Source of the DNA: Chitinophagales bacterium
GTDB taxonomy: Bacteria > Bacteroidota > Bacteroidia > Chitinophagales > UBA2359
Length of the DNA stretch: 41,249 nt
NCBI GenBank assembly: GCA_020629005.1
Contig: JAHDEE010000019.1
Coordinates: 5,713 to 46,961 of the forward strand
Direction of reading: 5' to 3'
Of the stretch, positions 8,423 through 16,962 are shown in pieces. A program made the translations under genes and the position numbers. Below the pieces are notes generated by a model. That model did no database searches. It was not told the origin of the DNA and worked only from the letters and a program-made list of their open reading frames with translations. The first letter of the stretch is position 1; each line of letters starts with the position of its first letter.

Positions 8423-8869
8423 TTAGTTGCCTGCTAAGAAGTGCTTTCTTGTCATGACCAAAGGCAGAGCAATCAGAAATAGTGCTACCAGATTGATCAT
8501 TACCACATTGTGAATGGCTCCATAGTACATTGAGATTCCACTATCTATCAGAAACCAGGCTAGCAGACCTATCCACATGGTCTTGTAGGCCCAGGGTTCT
8601 TTGTTTTTGAATGCATTTTCGGAGATCATAATCATCAGGACCGCAAATCCGATGATGGTAGCACCGATTATCCCACATAGCCAGTTCTTCAGGTTTAACA
8701 CTTCAGGGGAGAACTCTTGGCCATCCAAAAAGACTTCTTTGGAGTAGCCATTATAGAGATCGAAGAAAATGGAATTGCCAGCGAAGGCTAGAAGCGCCCC
8801 AACTCCGATGGTCATCACATTGGCATAGGTGAGGAATTTTTGCCAGAAATGGAAGGAGTCTTTTGCCAT
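8423..8869 (-). CDS. Small integral membrane protein, four predicted helices, unknown function
   Basis: The 148-residue protein has hydrophobic segments at about 15-33, 65-84, 96-112 and 120-139, a conserved-looking FHFWQKFLTYAN start, and a basic end (TRKHFLAGN). Such four-helix proteins are common in Bacteroidota genomes and usually unnamed. It is convergent with the acidic small protein upstream and followed on the plus strand side by an intergenic palindromic repeat. No catalytic motif is visible. Confidence 0.65.
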   Translation of the reverse strand: MAKDSFHFWQKFLTYANVMTIGVGALLAFAGNSIFFDLYNGYSKEVFLDGQEFSPEVLNLKNWLCGIIGATIIGFAVLMIMISENAFKNKEPWAYKTMWIGLLAWFLIDSGISMYYGAIHNVVMINLVALFLIALPLVMTRKHFLAGN

Positions 8870-8973
8870 TGGATTTAGTGCTTTATGATACCTGCAATAA
8901 CAAGTTCAGTAAGATTTTGTTGCCGTCTGTTGGCAGGTGTTGTTTTTGTGCTTGCCAGAAGTGAGAAGCGGTG

Positions 8974-9156
8974 CAAAATAGCCCTGATGGTAGCGGAAAT
9001 AGCGGGTGCAGGCCGAAGACTGAGTGTGCCGGTGCAGGGGGCTGCGACCAAAGGAGCAGACCACTGCACCGGATACACGAAGCGAGGCATGGACCCGCTA
9101 TTGCAGCGGACAGCAGGACTGTTGTTTCTTAGATGGGATTCGCTTCGCTCCAAATT
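8974..9156 (+). repeat. Conserved-end palindromic intergenic repeat, copy A
   Basis: The left end CAAAATAGCCCTGATGGTAG CGGAAAT and the right part CTATTGCAGCGGACAGCAGG plus TTCGCTCCAAATT recur in two other intergenic regions (29.2 kb, and 15.6 kb in reverse). The core between them is specific to this copy and is itself palindromic: AATAGCGGGT/ACCCGCTATT, and inside it CCGGTGCAG/CTGCACCGG. The 335-base gap between the flanking genes holds this repeat and no coding sequence that I trust. Confidence 0.7.
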
Positions 9157-9204
9157 CTCATTTTAACAGCCTACCTTATCTATACAATTACCTGAGTCAG
9201 GAGA

Positions 9205-12200
9205 CTATTGTTGCCCCAGCACCTCCAGATACTCGTTTCGAATCTTCTTGATGTTCTTGCTGATGTTCTTTTTATTCCATTTGGAGGTGTCGACCGGATC
9301 AAGTACACGGATTCGGATGGTGGTTGGCTGCATGAATGCCTTGCCCCTTGGCATCACATCCGAGGCGTTTTCGATCACGATTGGAACCACCGGAACTCCT
9401 GCCTGCATCGATAAGTGGAAGGCGCCCTTTTTGAAATCTCCTAATGTGTAATCATAGCTACGCGTGCCCTCAGGAAATATAACCACAGAGGTACCTGACT
9501 TGAGCGCATCCACAGCGGGCTTCATGGCCTCAATGGCTTTATCCTTGTCACTGCGATCAATGAAGATCATCCCCTGAGAAGCGGAGAGAATTTGGCCAAA
9601 TATAGGAAGATTCTTAATTTCTTTTTTGGCAATACCAACTATATCACGACGCAAGAGCTTAGCAGCAATAATGAGGTCAGCATTGCTTTGGTGATTGAAG
9701 ATAAAGACTGCCGGACGGTGGTTCCAGAGCTTCTCCTCTCCGATTACCGCGAAGTTGATACCGGCGAAGCGAGCGCCAAGATCACCAAAGGAAGCAATCA
9801 TGGAGTTACGACCATTTTCCCAGGACATGCTGGTAGTCCCAGCCAGAATACCTTTCATTCCAGCAGGGAACAGGCTGGCCATCGTGAGGGCCGTTCGGGC
9901 ATAATTGCCCAATCCATTTCGACCCAATTCATCGAATCGGTACAGAGGCCAGTTCTTCTGATACGCTATGGCAGACAAGGCCTTGTCCGGGTTAATGGCC
10001 ACCGGATTTCCCACGATGTCCATCAATGGCAAATCTTCTGCGCTATCTGTGTAGAAGTAGGATTTTGACAGGTCCAGGTTGAGCGATTCGGCCAGTACTC
10101 GAGCGGCATGTGCCTTGCCTTCGCCCCAGCAAGCCGGCTCTACAATCTTGCCCGTAAACTTGCCATTTTTGACCTCCATTCGGGTGCACATGATGTGCTC
10201 AATCCCAAGATCTGCCGCTACAGGGTCCACCTGATAGGGCGTAGCAGCTGAGATGATGGCGACCGTGTGCCCCTTGGCCATGTGAGCAGCTACAAGAGCC
10301 CTGGATTCCGGATAGATCGAATCCGCTAAATGCTCATGGTAGACTTCTTTACCCAACTCGATGAATACCTGCTCCTTGATGCCTTTGACACCACCCACAC
10401 TGATGGCAGCCATACTGGCGAAGTTACGGTCGCCGATGGCATAGATAATGGCGCCGTTGACCTGGGCGATTAATTCCTTGCCCGTCATCTGTCCGCTTAG
10501 AAGTCGGGTCTTGAAAAACGAGCCGGCAGAGAAGCCTTTGATCAAGGTTCGATCCAGATCGAAAAAAGCGCCGATTTCGGCACCTTCATTGGTTTGGATT
10601 ACCGGCGCAGCAATGCGCTCAATTCTGGAACCTGGTACCACATTCTTTTCCAGTGGAATGGCCTCGGTTGTTTCTTTTTGCCCATGTAGTACAAAGTGCT
10701 GCGTTTCCTTGATGCGGCCTGCCAGCTCCCTCAATTCCATATAGAATTGATTGAGTTCCTTGGTTTTGCGGTTCTTCCTGGTAGGAATCAAATCCCGGTT
10801 CTTAGCAAAACGGATTCCATTCATTATGAATGGCTTGGACACAGATTCGATACGGTGGATCCCACCTTGCCAGTGCATTTCTTCGCCCATGAATATACAG
10901 GCATGCATTAGTTGATTTTCATTGTATTCCTCATCGATATCCATTGCCATCAATGCCTTTGCGACAACGCTGTAGGCTTCGATATAGCTAAACAGCACCA
11001 CATGCGAGACCAAAATCGACTGTGAACGGATGATATTGAGTACCTGCTGCTTGGTACCATTGAGATGTTTTTGCCAATCCGGATCCATCACCGCAAGGTC
11101 CGCTTCGATCTCCTCCGAAAAACTGGCCTTAGCTGAATAGAAGAACTCGAATTTAAACAGATTACGCAAGGCCATGATCTCCGTCCAGAATGCCATCTCC
11201 CTTTCAGAGGGCTTTACACTAGCAACTATTAGCAGACTCAGCTCGATGAAAGCGGCGCGATACAGATGATGCACGGACATGTTGGAATAGTAAGTACTAA
11301 CCAGATAGTTCTCAGGCACAATGGCGTAGCGAGCCTTGGTCCCTTCACCCAATTGCTGCACCAGATTGGCTTTGAGCAACAGGTTTAATGCAAACTGTAC
11401 ACTCTGCCCAATCGGCACACCCCTATCGACTAGCACATCGGCTTTGTGCTTTTCTACCAGATCCATGAGTCGCAGCACATTGTGCTCAATCATCTGTTTG
11501 CTGAGGGAGAATTTACTTAGCAGCGAAGTGCAAATAAGAGAGGCCGTTGTAACCGGTGTAATTTGGTTAATTCGGTGCACCAGCTCGAAGGCCAGCTTTG
11601 GCAAGGTGTACTTTTCATCGGGTGCTTGGAGGTCGTCTGGAATCTCGGCGAAGTGTTCATCTTCCCGCTCAATTGGAGCACCAATACGGATAGAAATTCG
11701 ACCGTAGTTTTTGCCCATATCCTTGATGTACTTGTACATCCACAGCAGTCCCTCGCTTTTCTTCTCTTTTCCTCGGCCCTCGTCAGTCATTTCTTCTACG
11801 TCCTGTATCAGATCATAGACTACCGATACCGGCACGTATTTTACTTCTTGTCTGGCAGCCTGTTCTCCCTCCGAGATATACTTGAGGATACCCATTTTGG
11901 GCCAAACCAGTTTACCGGTTCTGGATCTTGTACCCTCGATTGCCCACATAAAATGCTCCTGCTGCTTCACCAGATGGGCAATGTAGAAGCGCAGCGTGGC
12001 TTTGTACAATTTGTTGTCCTGAAAGGATCGGCGAATAAATATAGCCCCAGCCTTTCGACCCAAATGACCCGCACCAAAAAAGCTCAGATTGATTCCGGCA
12101 AAGATCAGTGGCAATGGCAAACCATGACGGGCCAATACCAGCGTTAGTGCCCACATGTCAATGTAGGTCTTGTGGGTCATCACAAAGGCCACCGAATTTC

Positions 12201-12456
12201 GTCGCATGAGTTTGCCCAGTGCTTTCATTTCATCCGGATCAACATCGATAGTCTTGTCGTACCCACGTGAGAGGGTGAAATTGATAAGCTCCAGCATCAT
12301 GCTGTCGGCCAAGGGATTGTGCTCCGTCCACAACTCCTTTAGGTAGGTTCTCGCCTCCTCTAAAACTTCTTCGAGGCTTAAACCTCGCTCTTCGGCCGAC
12401 TCGGCCAAAATCTTCTGATACTCCGTATCATTCAAGATATATTCGATGCCTTCCAT
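9205..12456 (-). CDS. Three-domain lipid enzyme: glycerol-3-phosphate acyltransferase - HAD phosphatase - 1-acylglycerol-3-phosphate acyltransferase
   Basis: This 1083-residue protein joins three enzymes. Residues about 80-300 are a PlsB-type acyltransferase (HKTYID at 95-100 = H-x4-D; EGTRSR at 174-179) followed by an alpha-helical PlsB tail to about 600. Residues 625-830 are a HAD-IB phosphatase with DLDRT at 633-637 (both aspartates), S736 and DSAED at 804-808. Residues 880-1083 are a PlsC-type acyltransferase (NHQSNAD with H922/D927; FPEGTR 994-999). Together these could carry out acylation of glycerol-3-phosphate at sn-1 and sn-2, and, if the HAD domain is a phosphatidate phosphatase, release diacylglycerol. 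M. tuberculosis has PlsB2 and a HAD-PlsC fusion (Rv2483c) as separate neighbours; here they are one chain. It lies 32 bases downstream of the WS/DGAT gene, so diacylglycerol would feed triacylglycerol synthesis. The HAD substrate is inferred; a SerB-like role is an alternative. Confidence 0.88.
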   Translation of the reverse strand: MEGIEYILNDTEYQKILAESAEERGLSLEEVLEEARTYLKELWTEHNPLADSMMLELINFTLSRGYDKTIDVDPDEMKALGKLMRRNSVAFVMTHKTYIDMWALTLVLARHGLPLPLIFAGINLSFFGAGHLGRKAGAIFIRRSFQDNKLYKATLRFYIAHLVKQQEHFMWAIEGTRSRTGKLVWPKMGILKYISEGEQAARQEVKYVPVSVVYDLIQDVEEMTDEGRGKEKKSEGLLWMYKYIKDMGKNYGRISIRIGAPIEREDEHFAEIPDDLQAPDEKYTLPKLAFELVHRINQITPVTTASLICTSLLSKFSLSKQMIEHNVLRLMDLVEKHKADVLVDRGVPIGQSVQFALNLLLKANLVQQLGEGTKARYAIVPENYLVSTYYSNMSVHHLYRAAFIELSLLIVASVKPSEREMAFWTEIMALRNLFKFEFFYSAKASFSEEIEADLAVMDPDWQKHLNGTKQQVLNIIRSQSILVSHVVLFSYIEAYSVVAKALMAMDIDEEYNENQLMHACIFMGEEMHWQGGIHRIESVSKPFIMNGIRFAKNRDLIPTRKNRKTKELNQFYMELRELAGRIKETQHFVLHGQKETTEAIPLEKNVVPGSRIERIAAPVIQTNEGAEIGAFFDLDRTLIKGFSAGSFFKTRLLSGQMTGKELIAQVNGAIIYAIGDRNFASMAAISVGGVKGIKEQVFIELGKEVYHEHLADSIYPESRALVAAHMAKGHTVAIISAATPYQVDPVAADLGIEHIMCTRMEVKNGKFTGKIVEPACWGEGKAHAARVLAESLNLDLSKSYFYTDSAEDLPLMDIVGNPVAINPDKALSAIAYQKNWPLYRFDELGRNGLGNYARTALTMASLFPAGMKGILAGTTSMSWENGRNSMIASFGDLGARFAGINFAVIGEEKLWNHRPAVFIFNHQSNADLIIAAKLLRRDIVGIAKKEIKNLPIFGQILSASQGMIFIDRSDKDKAIEAMKPAVDALKSGTSVVIFPEGTRSYDYTLGDFKKGAFHLSMQAGVPVVPIVIENASDVMPRGKAFMQPTTIRIRVLDPVDTSKWNKKNISKNIKKIRNEYLEVLGQQ

Positions 12457-12488
12457 AGTGTTGCTTGTCCTTGAGCTAGTTGGTGATG

Positions 12489-14336
12489 CTATGCGTTCGC
12501 TTTGCTTTCCTTGAGTATCTTCATCAGAATCTTACCCAATTGCATGGCCTTTTGGTAATCTCCCTCTACGGTCAGCCTTCCCTGGATCATGGCTGTTTGT
12601 AGCTTCAGTTCACCTCTTCCGATCTTAGCCAGGTGTTCGTCCTTGATCTTAAAAGTGGCATCCGGATTTTTCAGTGTTCCCCTCTTAATGCTACCCGGCG
12701 GCTTGCTAAAATTGACCATCCAGTTTGTTTCAGATTCACCCGTTACGACAAATTGGTAGCTGCCACTATCAGGACGTAAAAATTCCGGATTTTCTTTCAA
12801 ATAGGTCTGCACATTTTTAAACAGAAACTCGGATTCTGATTTTTTCTTCTTCTTCTTTTTGCCGTCTTTGCTTTTCTTCTTGCCGTTCTTCTCGTATAGC
12901 TTTATTTCCTTTTCCAGTTCATTCGCCGATTCCCGGATATAGTTGGAAAGGGTATCCAGGTCGGGCATCGAATTCTCGTCAGAGGTAGTTGTAATGGTCA
13001 CACGACCATCATAACTAAACACCGCAATCATCAAACCCATGCCGTCAATAATCGGAGCAGTACCCATAATAGTATGCACCTTGTGTCCGTGTATATATAA
13101 CGGAAACTGCGGCCCCGGTACATTAGTGATCACCAGATTAAATGCTGGCTTGTGCAGCCGCGCCAGGTTGTATCGGTTGTAAATCTTAGCCGCCTGATTG
13201 GCAATACCGTAAGGCACAATCTCCCCTATATCGGCTATCGACTTGGCGCCCATCGCGCCCTGGTAAGTCTTTCTTCGCTGCGTACTTTCATAAATTGCTT
13301 CCAGGCGCTCCAATGGATCTTCAATATGCGTGGCTAATTGAACCAGCATAGCAGAAATCTGATTGCCCTGTCCTTGCTTTGCGTCACCCTGCTTTCTTTT
13401 TGATATAGGCACAAGCGAAACCAAAGATTTGCCAGGCAAAGCCTCTTTTTCTGATAGGTAACGGCGTAATGCACCCGAGCAAATAGCCAGCACCAGATCG
13501 TTAATGGTTACCTGCATGATGTTTTTCAAGGCCTTGATTCGATCCAGAGATAGTATCGAGGTATTCCACTTTCTGCGCGCCGAAATAATGCCATTAAAAG
13601 GCGTTCGTGGCGCACTAAAAACAGCCGTTGGAGGATCTATATGCTGCATACGTGTTACCACTCCCGCTTTCAGCGTGGAGGTCACCATACCCTGAATCAG
13701 CTTCGGAAACTTCAAGGGACTCTTGGCGAAGTCGATGGCACTTTTGGCCATGATGGCTATATCATTTGGAAGCGGTTTAGCTTCGAATGGTTTTGGTTCT
13801 GGAATCTCTCCTTTGGTAGGTGCCAGGTCAAACATGATGGCCATAAGGCTGGTACCGGCAACTCCGTCAATGGCCACATGATGTACCTTGGAAATAATCG
13901 CAACACTATTCTCCGGTACCTGCGAGAGCTTGTTTAGCCCTTCCACAAAGGTGAAAGACCACAAAGGTTTATTGAGGTCCATAGGCTGACTGAAGATATC
14001 AGAAGCCATGCTGCGTAGAGCACTCCAATCTCCCGGATCAGGCAGAGCCACATGATGCATATGCAAATCAATATCGAAATTTGGATCATCAGCCAGATAG
14101 GGATAGTCGATTCCAAAAGGAACATGCAACAAGCGCTTTCTCAATATGGGCGTCATGTGTATCCTCGAAGCCACTATTTTCTTAAAGGTTTCGAAGGACA
14201 AAGCCCCTTCTACGATCGTCACGGTACCTACGTGCATAGGACTGGTGGGCGATTCACCGTACAGGAAAGTAGCATCCATGCCCGACAATGGTTCCAGGTG
14301 CTCTAGCTCTAAATCGCTAAGTATTTTATTGATCAT
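12489..14336 (-). CDS. Wax ester synthase/diacylglycerol acyltransferase (WS/DGAT) with C-terminal SCP2 domain
   Basis: From the ATG at 14336 (a TTG 36 bases upstream adds only a weak leader) the protein is 615 residues. It has the WS/DGAT hallmarks: LSGMDATFL near the N terminus, the catalytic HHVAIDG at 152-158, NDLVLA at 279-284 and NVPGP at 405-409. Family members usually end near 470; this one continues with a lysine-rich linker (about 483-502, with a run of seven lysines) and a 110-residue domain resembling SCP2 sterol/lipid-binding domains (ATFKIKDEHLAKIGRGEL... QGRLTVEGD). WS/DGAT enzymes make triacylglycerol or wax ester from acyl-CoA. The SCP2 part could bind acyl-CoA or lipid, and the linker could contact membrane phosphates; both are inference. 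It precedes the three-domain acyltransferase in the same transcription unit. Confidence 0.9.
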   Translation of the reverse strand: MINKILSDLELEHLEPLSGMDATFLYGESPTSPMHVGTVTIVEGALSFETFKKIVASRIHMTPILRKRLLHVPFGIDYPYLADDPNFDIDLHMHHVALPDPGDWSALRSMASDIFSQPMDLNKPLWSFTFVEGLNKLSQVPENSVAIISKVHHVAIDGVAGTSLMAIMFDLAPTKGEIPEPKPFEAKPLPNDIAIMAKSAIDFAKSPLKFPKLIQGMVTSTLKAGVVTRMQHIDPPTAVFSAPRTPFNGIISARRKWNTSILSLDRIKALKNIMQVTINDLVLAICSGALRRYLSEKEALPGKSLVSLVPISKRKQGDAKQGQGNQISAMLVQLATHIEDPLERLEAIYESTQRRKTYQGAMGAKSIADIGEIVPYGIANQAAKIYNRYNLARLHKPAFNLVITNVPGPQFPLYIHGHKVHTIMGTAPIIDGMGLMIAVFSYDGRVTITTTSDENSMPDLDTLSNYIRESANELEKEIKLYEKNGKKKSKDGKKKKKKKSESEFLFKNVQTYLKENPEFLRPDSGSYQFVVTGESETNWMVNFSKPPGSIKRGTLKNPDATFKIKDEHLAKIGRGELKLQTAMIQGRLTVEGDYQKAMQLGKILMKILKESKANA

Positions 14337-14529
14337 AGCCTCAATAATAAAGTGGATGGGGAATATTGCCAAAAAAGAAAGCAGCGCCAGACTTTAGTTC
14401 GCCAGCTTAAAGCCTCATTTCAGGCCGCTAAATTAATAGAATTCAAGGGGGAATTATAGACTAAAGCAGGCATACTTTGCTAGTAGCGCTGCAAATAGCA
14501 CGTCGGGGACTATGGCATTTGCGCCATTA

Positions 14530-15327
14530 TCAGGAAATTTTAGAGAAGGCCTTAGTGAATCGGGTGGAGGGCTTGTATTTTACCCAGTTCTCTCTACGAT
14601 ACTGCAATCGATCCTTAATAATCTCCATCACCAAAGGATTGAAACCCAATCCCATATGACTGCCGATTACCTCAATGTTCTGGTGTATATCTGAAGGCTC
14701 CAGCTCCATGCAGTTGGGCCAGGGCACTATACCGTCCTGTTTCGTGTAGATGGCAGTGGTTGGTACAGGAGCAGGACGAGGAATATCGGCAAGGAAGGCC
14801 GGATCAACCGCATCATGGGCATCCGCATTGGTAATCAGCTTATGAATCCACCCGACACGAGTTTTTTCTGTCACCCCATTGAAAGGGGAACTCAGTGTAA
14901 TTACTTGACGAATCAGATGAGGGTTTGCCTTAGCCATTTGACGGGCAAAAATCCCCCCAAGCGACCAGCCTATCAGACTGATCTTCATGCGATATTGAGA
15001 GTATAAACTATCCGCAAGGTCCAGCAAAGGGTCCAAATCCGCCTCATTGCCAAAATTTCTACCAAGACCCCAGCCAAAAGTGTGATAACCAAGCTTCTCC
15101 AGGTAATCTCTCATAGGCTTTGTTGAGGCATCACTAGACAAAAAGCCCGGCAAAGCAATCACAGGATGTAGATCAACCTCCGATTCATCATCTGCAAACA
15201 ACTTGTAAGGAAAAAATGATCCTAACTCCAATCCAGCTCTGAGGCCTTCCGTTGCAAGCCAAAACAGCCCGGGTTTTTTTACATTTTCCTTGTAAGCATA
15301 CTCCGGTATTATAGCATCAGCAGTCAT
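14530..15327 (-). CDS. Lipase/esterase-like alpha/beta hydrolase
   Basis: The 265-residue protein carries LPGFLSSD (oxyanion-hole segment, about 59-66), the nucleophile elbow IGWSLGGIFA with S122, a likely acid D198 in YTKQDGIVPW, and H224 in GSHMGLGFNP, a complete triad in the proper order. There is no signal peptide, so it should be cytoplasmic. It lies 157 bases upstream of, and in the same direction as, the WS/DGAT gene, which suggests turnover or remodelling of neutral lipid. In M. tuberculosis a carboxylesterase (lipQ) occupies the equivalent place upstream of the DGAT gene Rv2484c, as I recall. A polyester depolymerase or general esterase role is not excluded. Confidence 0.82.
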   Translation of the reverse strand: MTADAIIPEYAYKENVKKPGLFWLATEGLRAGLELGSFFPYKLFADDESEVDLHPVIALPGFLSSDASTKPMRDYLEKLGYHTFGWGLGRNFGNEADLDPLLDLADSLYSQYRMKISLIGWSLGGIFARQMAKANPHLIRQVITLSSPFNGVTEKTRVGWIHKLITNADAHDAVDPAFLADIPRPAPVPTTAIYTKQDGIVPWPNCMELEPSDIHQNIEVIGSHMGLGFNPLVMEIIKDRLQYRRENWVKYKPSTRFTKAFSKIS

Positions 15328-15541
15328 CTCAAGTGTTTTTGTCCCCTAAATCCCTTTATTATTCCCCGCACCAGAATTCAAACAGGTAGCAGAGCAAAAA
15401 GGATCATACTTTTTCTCATCTTATGTGTAGGCATAAGTTAATGAAAGTCCGCCCGCTCCTGCCTTCTCTGATCATTAACAAGCTGAAGTGTAAAACTGCG
15501 GCCAAATTGACTTATTAAACTGCTGCTATTATGTGACTTCA

Positions 15542-15723
15542 TAATTTGGAGCGAGGCTTAATATGCCGATTTACCGCCTTGCCTGCTCTCCACTGCTATT
15601 CGAAGCCTGGCAGCCTGTTCATGCACCACGCCTGCTGTCTCGCCGGCAAGCTCTGAGCCAGCACGCGCGGGCATTCACCACGGCTGCCAGGCTACTCATA
15701 TCCGTTACGATCAGGGCTATTTA
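15542..15723 (-). repeat. Conserved-end palindromic intergenic repeat, copy C (reverse orientation)
   Basis: Read on the minus strand it starts AAATAGCCCTGATCGTAACG GATAT and ends TTAAGCCTCGCTCCAAATTA, matching the ends of copies A and B. Its core differs and contains a perfect 12-base inverted repeat (AGCCTGGCAGCC/GGCTGCCAGGCT). It occupies the 547-base gap between the lipase and the PAP2-like gene, which I otherwise read as non-coding apart from a separate palindrome at 15790-15863. Confidence 0.68.
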
Positions 15724-15789
15724 GATCGGTCAGCGCTCCGTAGCTTTAATCTAAGCTTCCCTCATTTTTTGCCCTACTCCCCCCAGCGC

Positions 15790-15863
15790 CAGAGTGAGTA
15801 AAAACCCAATTGGGAGTCTTCAACGGTCGCTGAGCGTAGTCGAAATAGTTTTTACTCACTCTG
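15790..15863 (-). terminator. 16-bp perfect inverted repeat enclosing a TCGCTGAGCG-type motif; possible terminator of the PAP2-like gene
   Basis: CAGAGTGAGTAAAAAC at 15790-15805 is perfectly complementary to GTTTTTACTCACTCTG at 15848-15863. The 42-base spacer holds CGGTCGCTGAGCGTAGTCGA, a motif I associate with dispersed Bacteroidota repeats. It starts 11 bases after the stop of the PAP2-like gene (minus strand), a suitable place for a terminator, but the loop is large for an intrinsic one, so a mobile palindromic repeat is equally likely. Confidence 0.5.
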
Positions 15864-15874
15864 TCGCCGCAGAG

Positions 15875-16819
15875 CTACAGCAGTTCAATATATCGGTCCA
15901 TTGCCCTTTTTAAGGGCTGCCACTTCAGTAGCAGCTTCCAGAAAATTAACAGGGAAGTGAAGCCACAAATCGCACCCAGAATCACATCGATGGTATAATG
16001 GTGACTGGTGTAAATGGCGGCAAACCAGATGCCGACCATCACAATACTAAAGCCGATAAGAGCTCGCTTCCATTTCAATATCCAGGCAAAACCCACGAGC
16101 AGGGTCGGATAGGCGGAATGTAAAGAAGGAATTGCAGCAAAAACATTGGAGCTCTTGTTGTAAATGCCATTAAACAGTTCGATGCCAAAAAACTCGTCGA
16201 ATTTCAGTAGGCCAGCGGCACTGCCTGGCACATCGAAGCGCTCTGCAAAACCGTATTCAGCGACATACCAGGGCGGTGCTGCCGGATACAAATACCATAT
16301 CGCAAAGCCGATGATGTTCAGCAAAATGAAGCAACTGGCGAAATAGACAAGATAACGTTTGTCCTTCCAATAGAGGTATCCGGTAAACAACATTGGTAAT
16401 GGCACCCAGGTTAGATAGAACAGGCCGCAAACAACATCTATTGCAGGCATCGAGAGGCTCGAAAAATATTCGTTAAGCGTGATCTTCTTGCCGTCATGAA
16501 AGAAGCCAAACACAGATTTTTCGAATTCGTACAGTTCCCGAATATTGACATCGTTAAACAAGTAATTGGGAAAGGCTTTCATGGAATCAAAAACCACCCA
16601 ATACACGGCAAACAAGGCCAGGGAAAGGAAAAACTTACGAGTTCCGGAGCTGATGAAATAGCTACCAACACAAACCAATATCAAAGCAAGTTGGTCTCCC
16701 CTAAAGCCAACCCAAAAGACCATAGCAACAAAGTACAACAGCACTAACACCGACCAGACAAGAACATTCTTGCTGGTAAATCTTTCGAAACCAGAATCCA
16801 GGGGTAAGCTCGTACTCAT
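15875..16819 (-). CDS. PAP2-superfamily membrane phosphatase/transferase, inositol-phosphorylceramide-synthase-like (PAP2_3)
   Basis: A 314-residue protein with about six membrane helices and three motifs in the order of the PAP2_3/IPC-synthase group: YPAAPPWY at 178-185, PSLHSAYP at 231-238 (catalytic H234) and TSHHYTID at 271-278 (H274, D278). Fungal Aur1 has the same PPWY and PSLHS motifs. Family members either dephosphorylate lipid phosphates or move a phospho-head group onto ceramide or diacylglycerol at the outer face of the membrane. Position next to the neutral-lipid genes fits a lipid phosphatase, and Bacteroidota do make sphingolipids, so an IPC-like activity is possible; the sequence alone does not decide. 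The minus-strand TATATTTG 24 bases upstream suggests its own promoter. Confidence 0.82.
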   Translation of the reverse strand: MSTSLPLDSGFERFTSKNVLVWSVLVLLYFVAMVFWVGFRGDQLALILVCVGSYFISSGTRKFFLSLALFAVYWVVFDSMKAFPNYLFNDVNIRELYEFEKSVFGFFHDGKKITLNEYFSSLSMPAIDVVCGLFYLTWVPLPMLFTGYLYWKDKRYLVYFASCFILLNIIGFAIWYLYPAAPPWYVAEYGFAERFDVPGSAAGLLKFDEFFGIELFNGIYNKSSNVFAAIPSLHSAYPTLLVGFAWILKWKRALIGFSIVMVGIWFAAIYTSHHYTIDVILGAICGFTSLLIFWKLLLKWQPLKRAMDRYIELL

Positions 16820-16842
16820 CGTTCAATGGTTGACCTTTGCTG

Positions 16843-16850
16843 CAAATATA
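16843..16850 (-). promoter_or_regulatory. Candidate -7 element (TATATTTG) of the PAP2-like gene
   Basis: The minus strand reads TATATTTG, an exact TAnnTTTG match, 24 bases before the ATG. No clear -33 TTG is visible. Confidence 0.45.
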
Positions 16851-16896
16851 GCAGATCATTGCTTGCCTGCTGACTAACCACTGATCAAAATTTCAG

Positions 16897-16904
16897 TACT
16901 TTTG
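16897..16904 (+). promoter_or_regulatory. Candidate -7 element (TACTTTTG) of the lipoprotein gene
   Basis: TACTTTTG matches TAnnTTTG and lies 58 bases before the lipoprotein start, back-to-back with the promoter element of the divergent PAP2-like gene. Confidence 0.45.
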
Positions 16905-16962
16905 GACCAGCCGGTTTCTCCTCTTTTTAGGAATTACTGATGATTCTTCCAGTTTACAAGCA

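Noticed and set aside
8974-9156. Resemblance of the conserved-end, variable-palindrome repeats to integron attC sites
   Set aside because: No GTTRRRY core sites, no integrase gene and no cassette-like array of promoterless genes between copies.
9205-12456. Two separate genes (plsB and HAD-plsC) miscalled as one
   Set aside because: The frame is continuous for 1083 codons with no stop, and no start codon with upstream spacing near residue 600-625 looks like an independent gene start.
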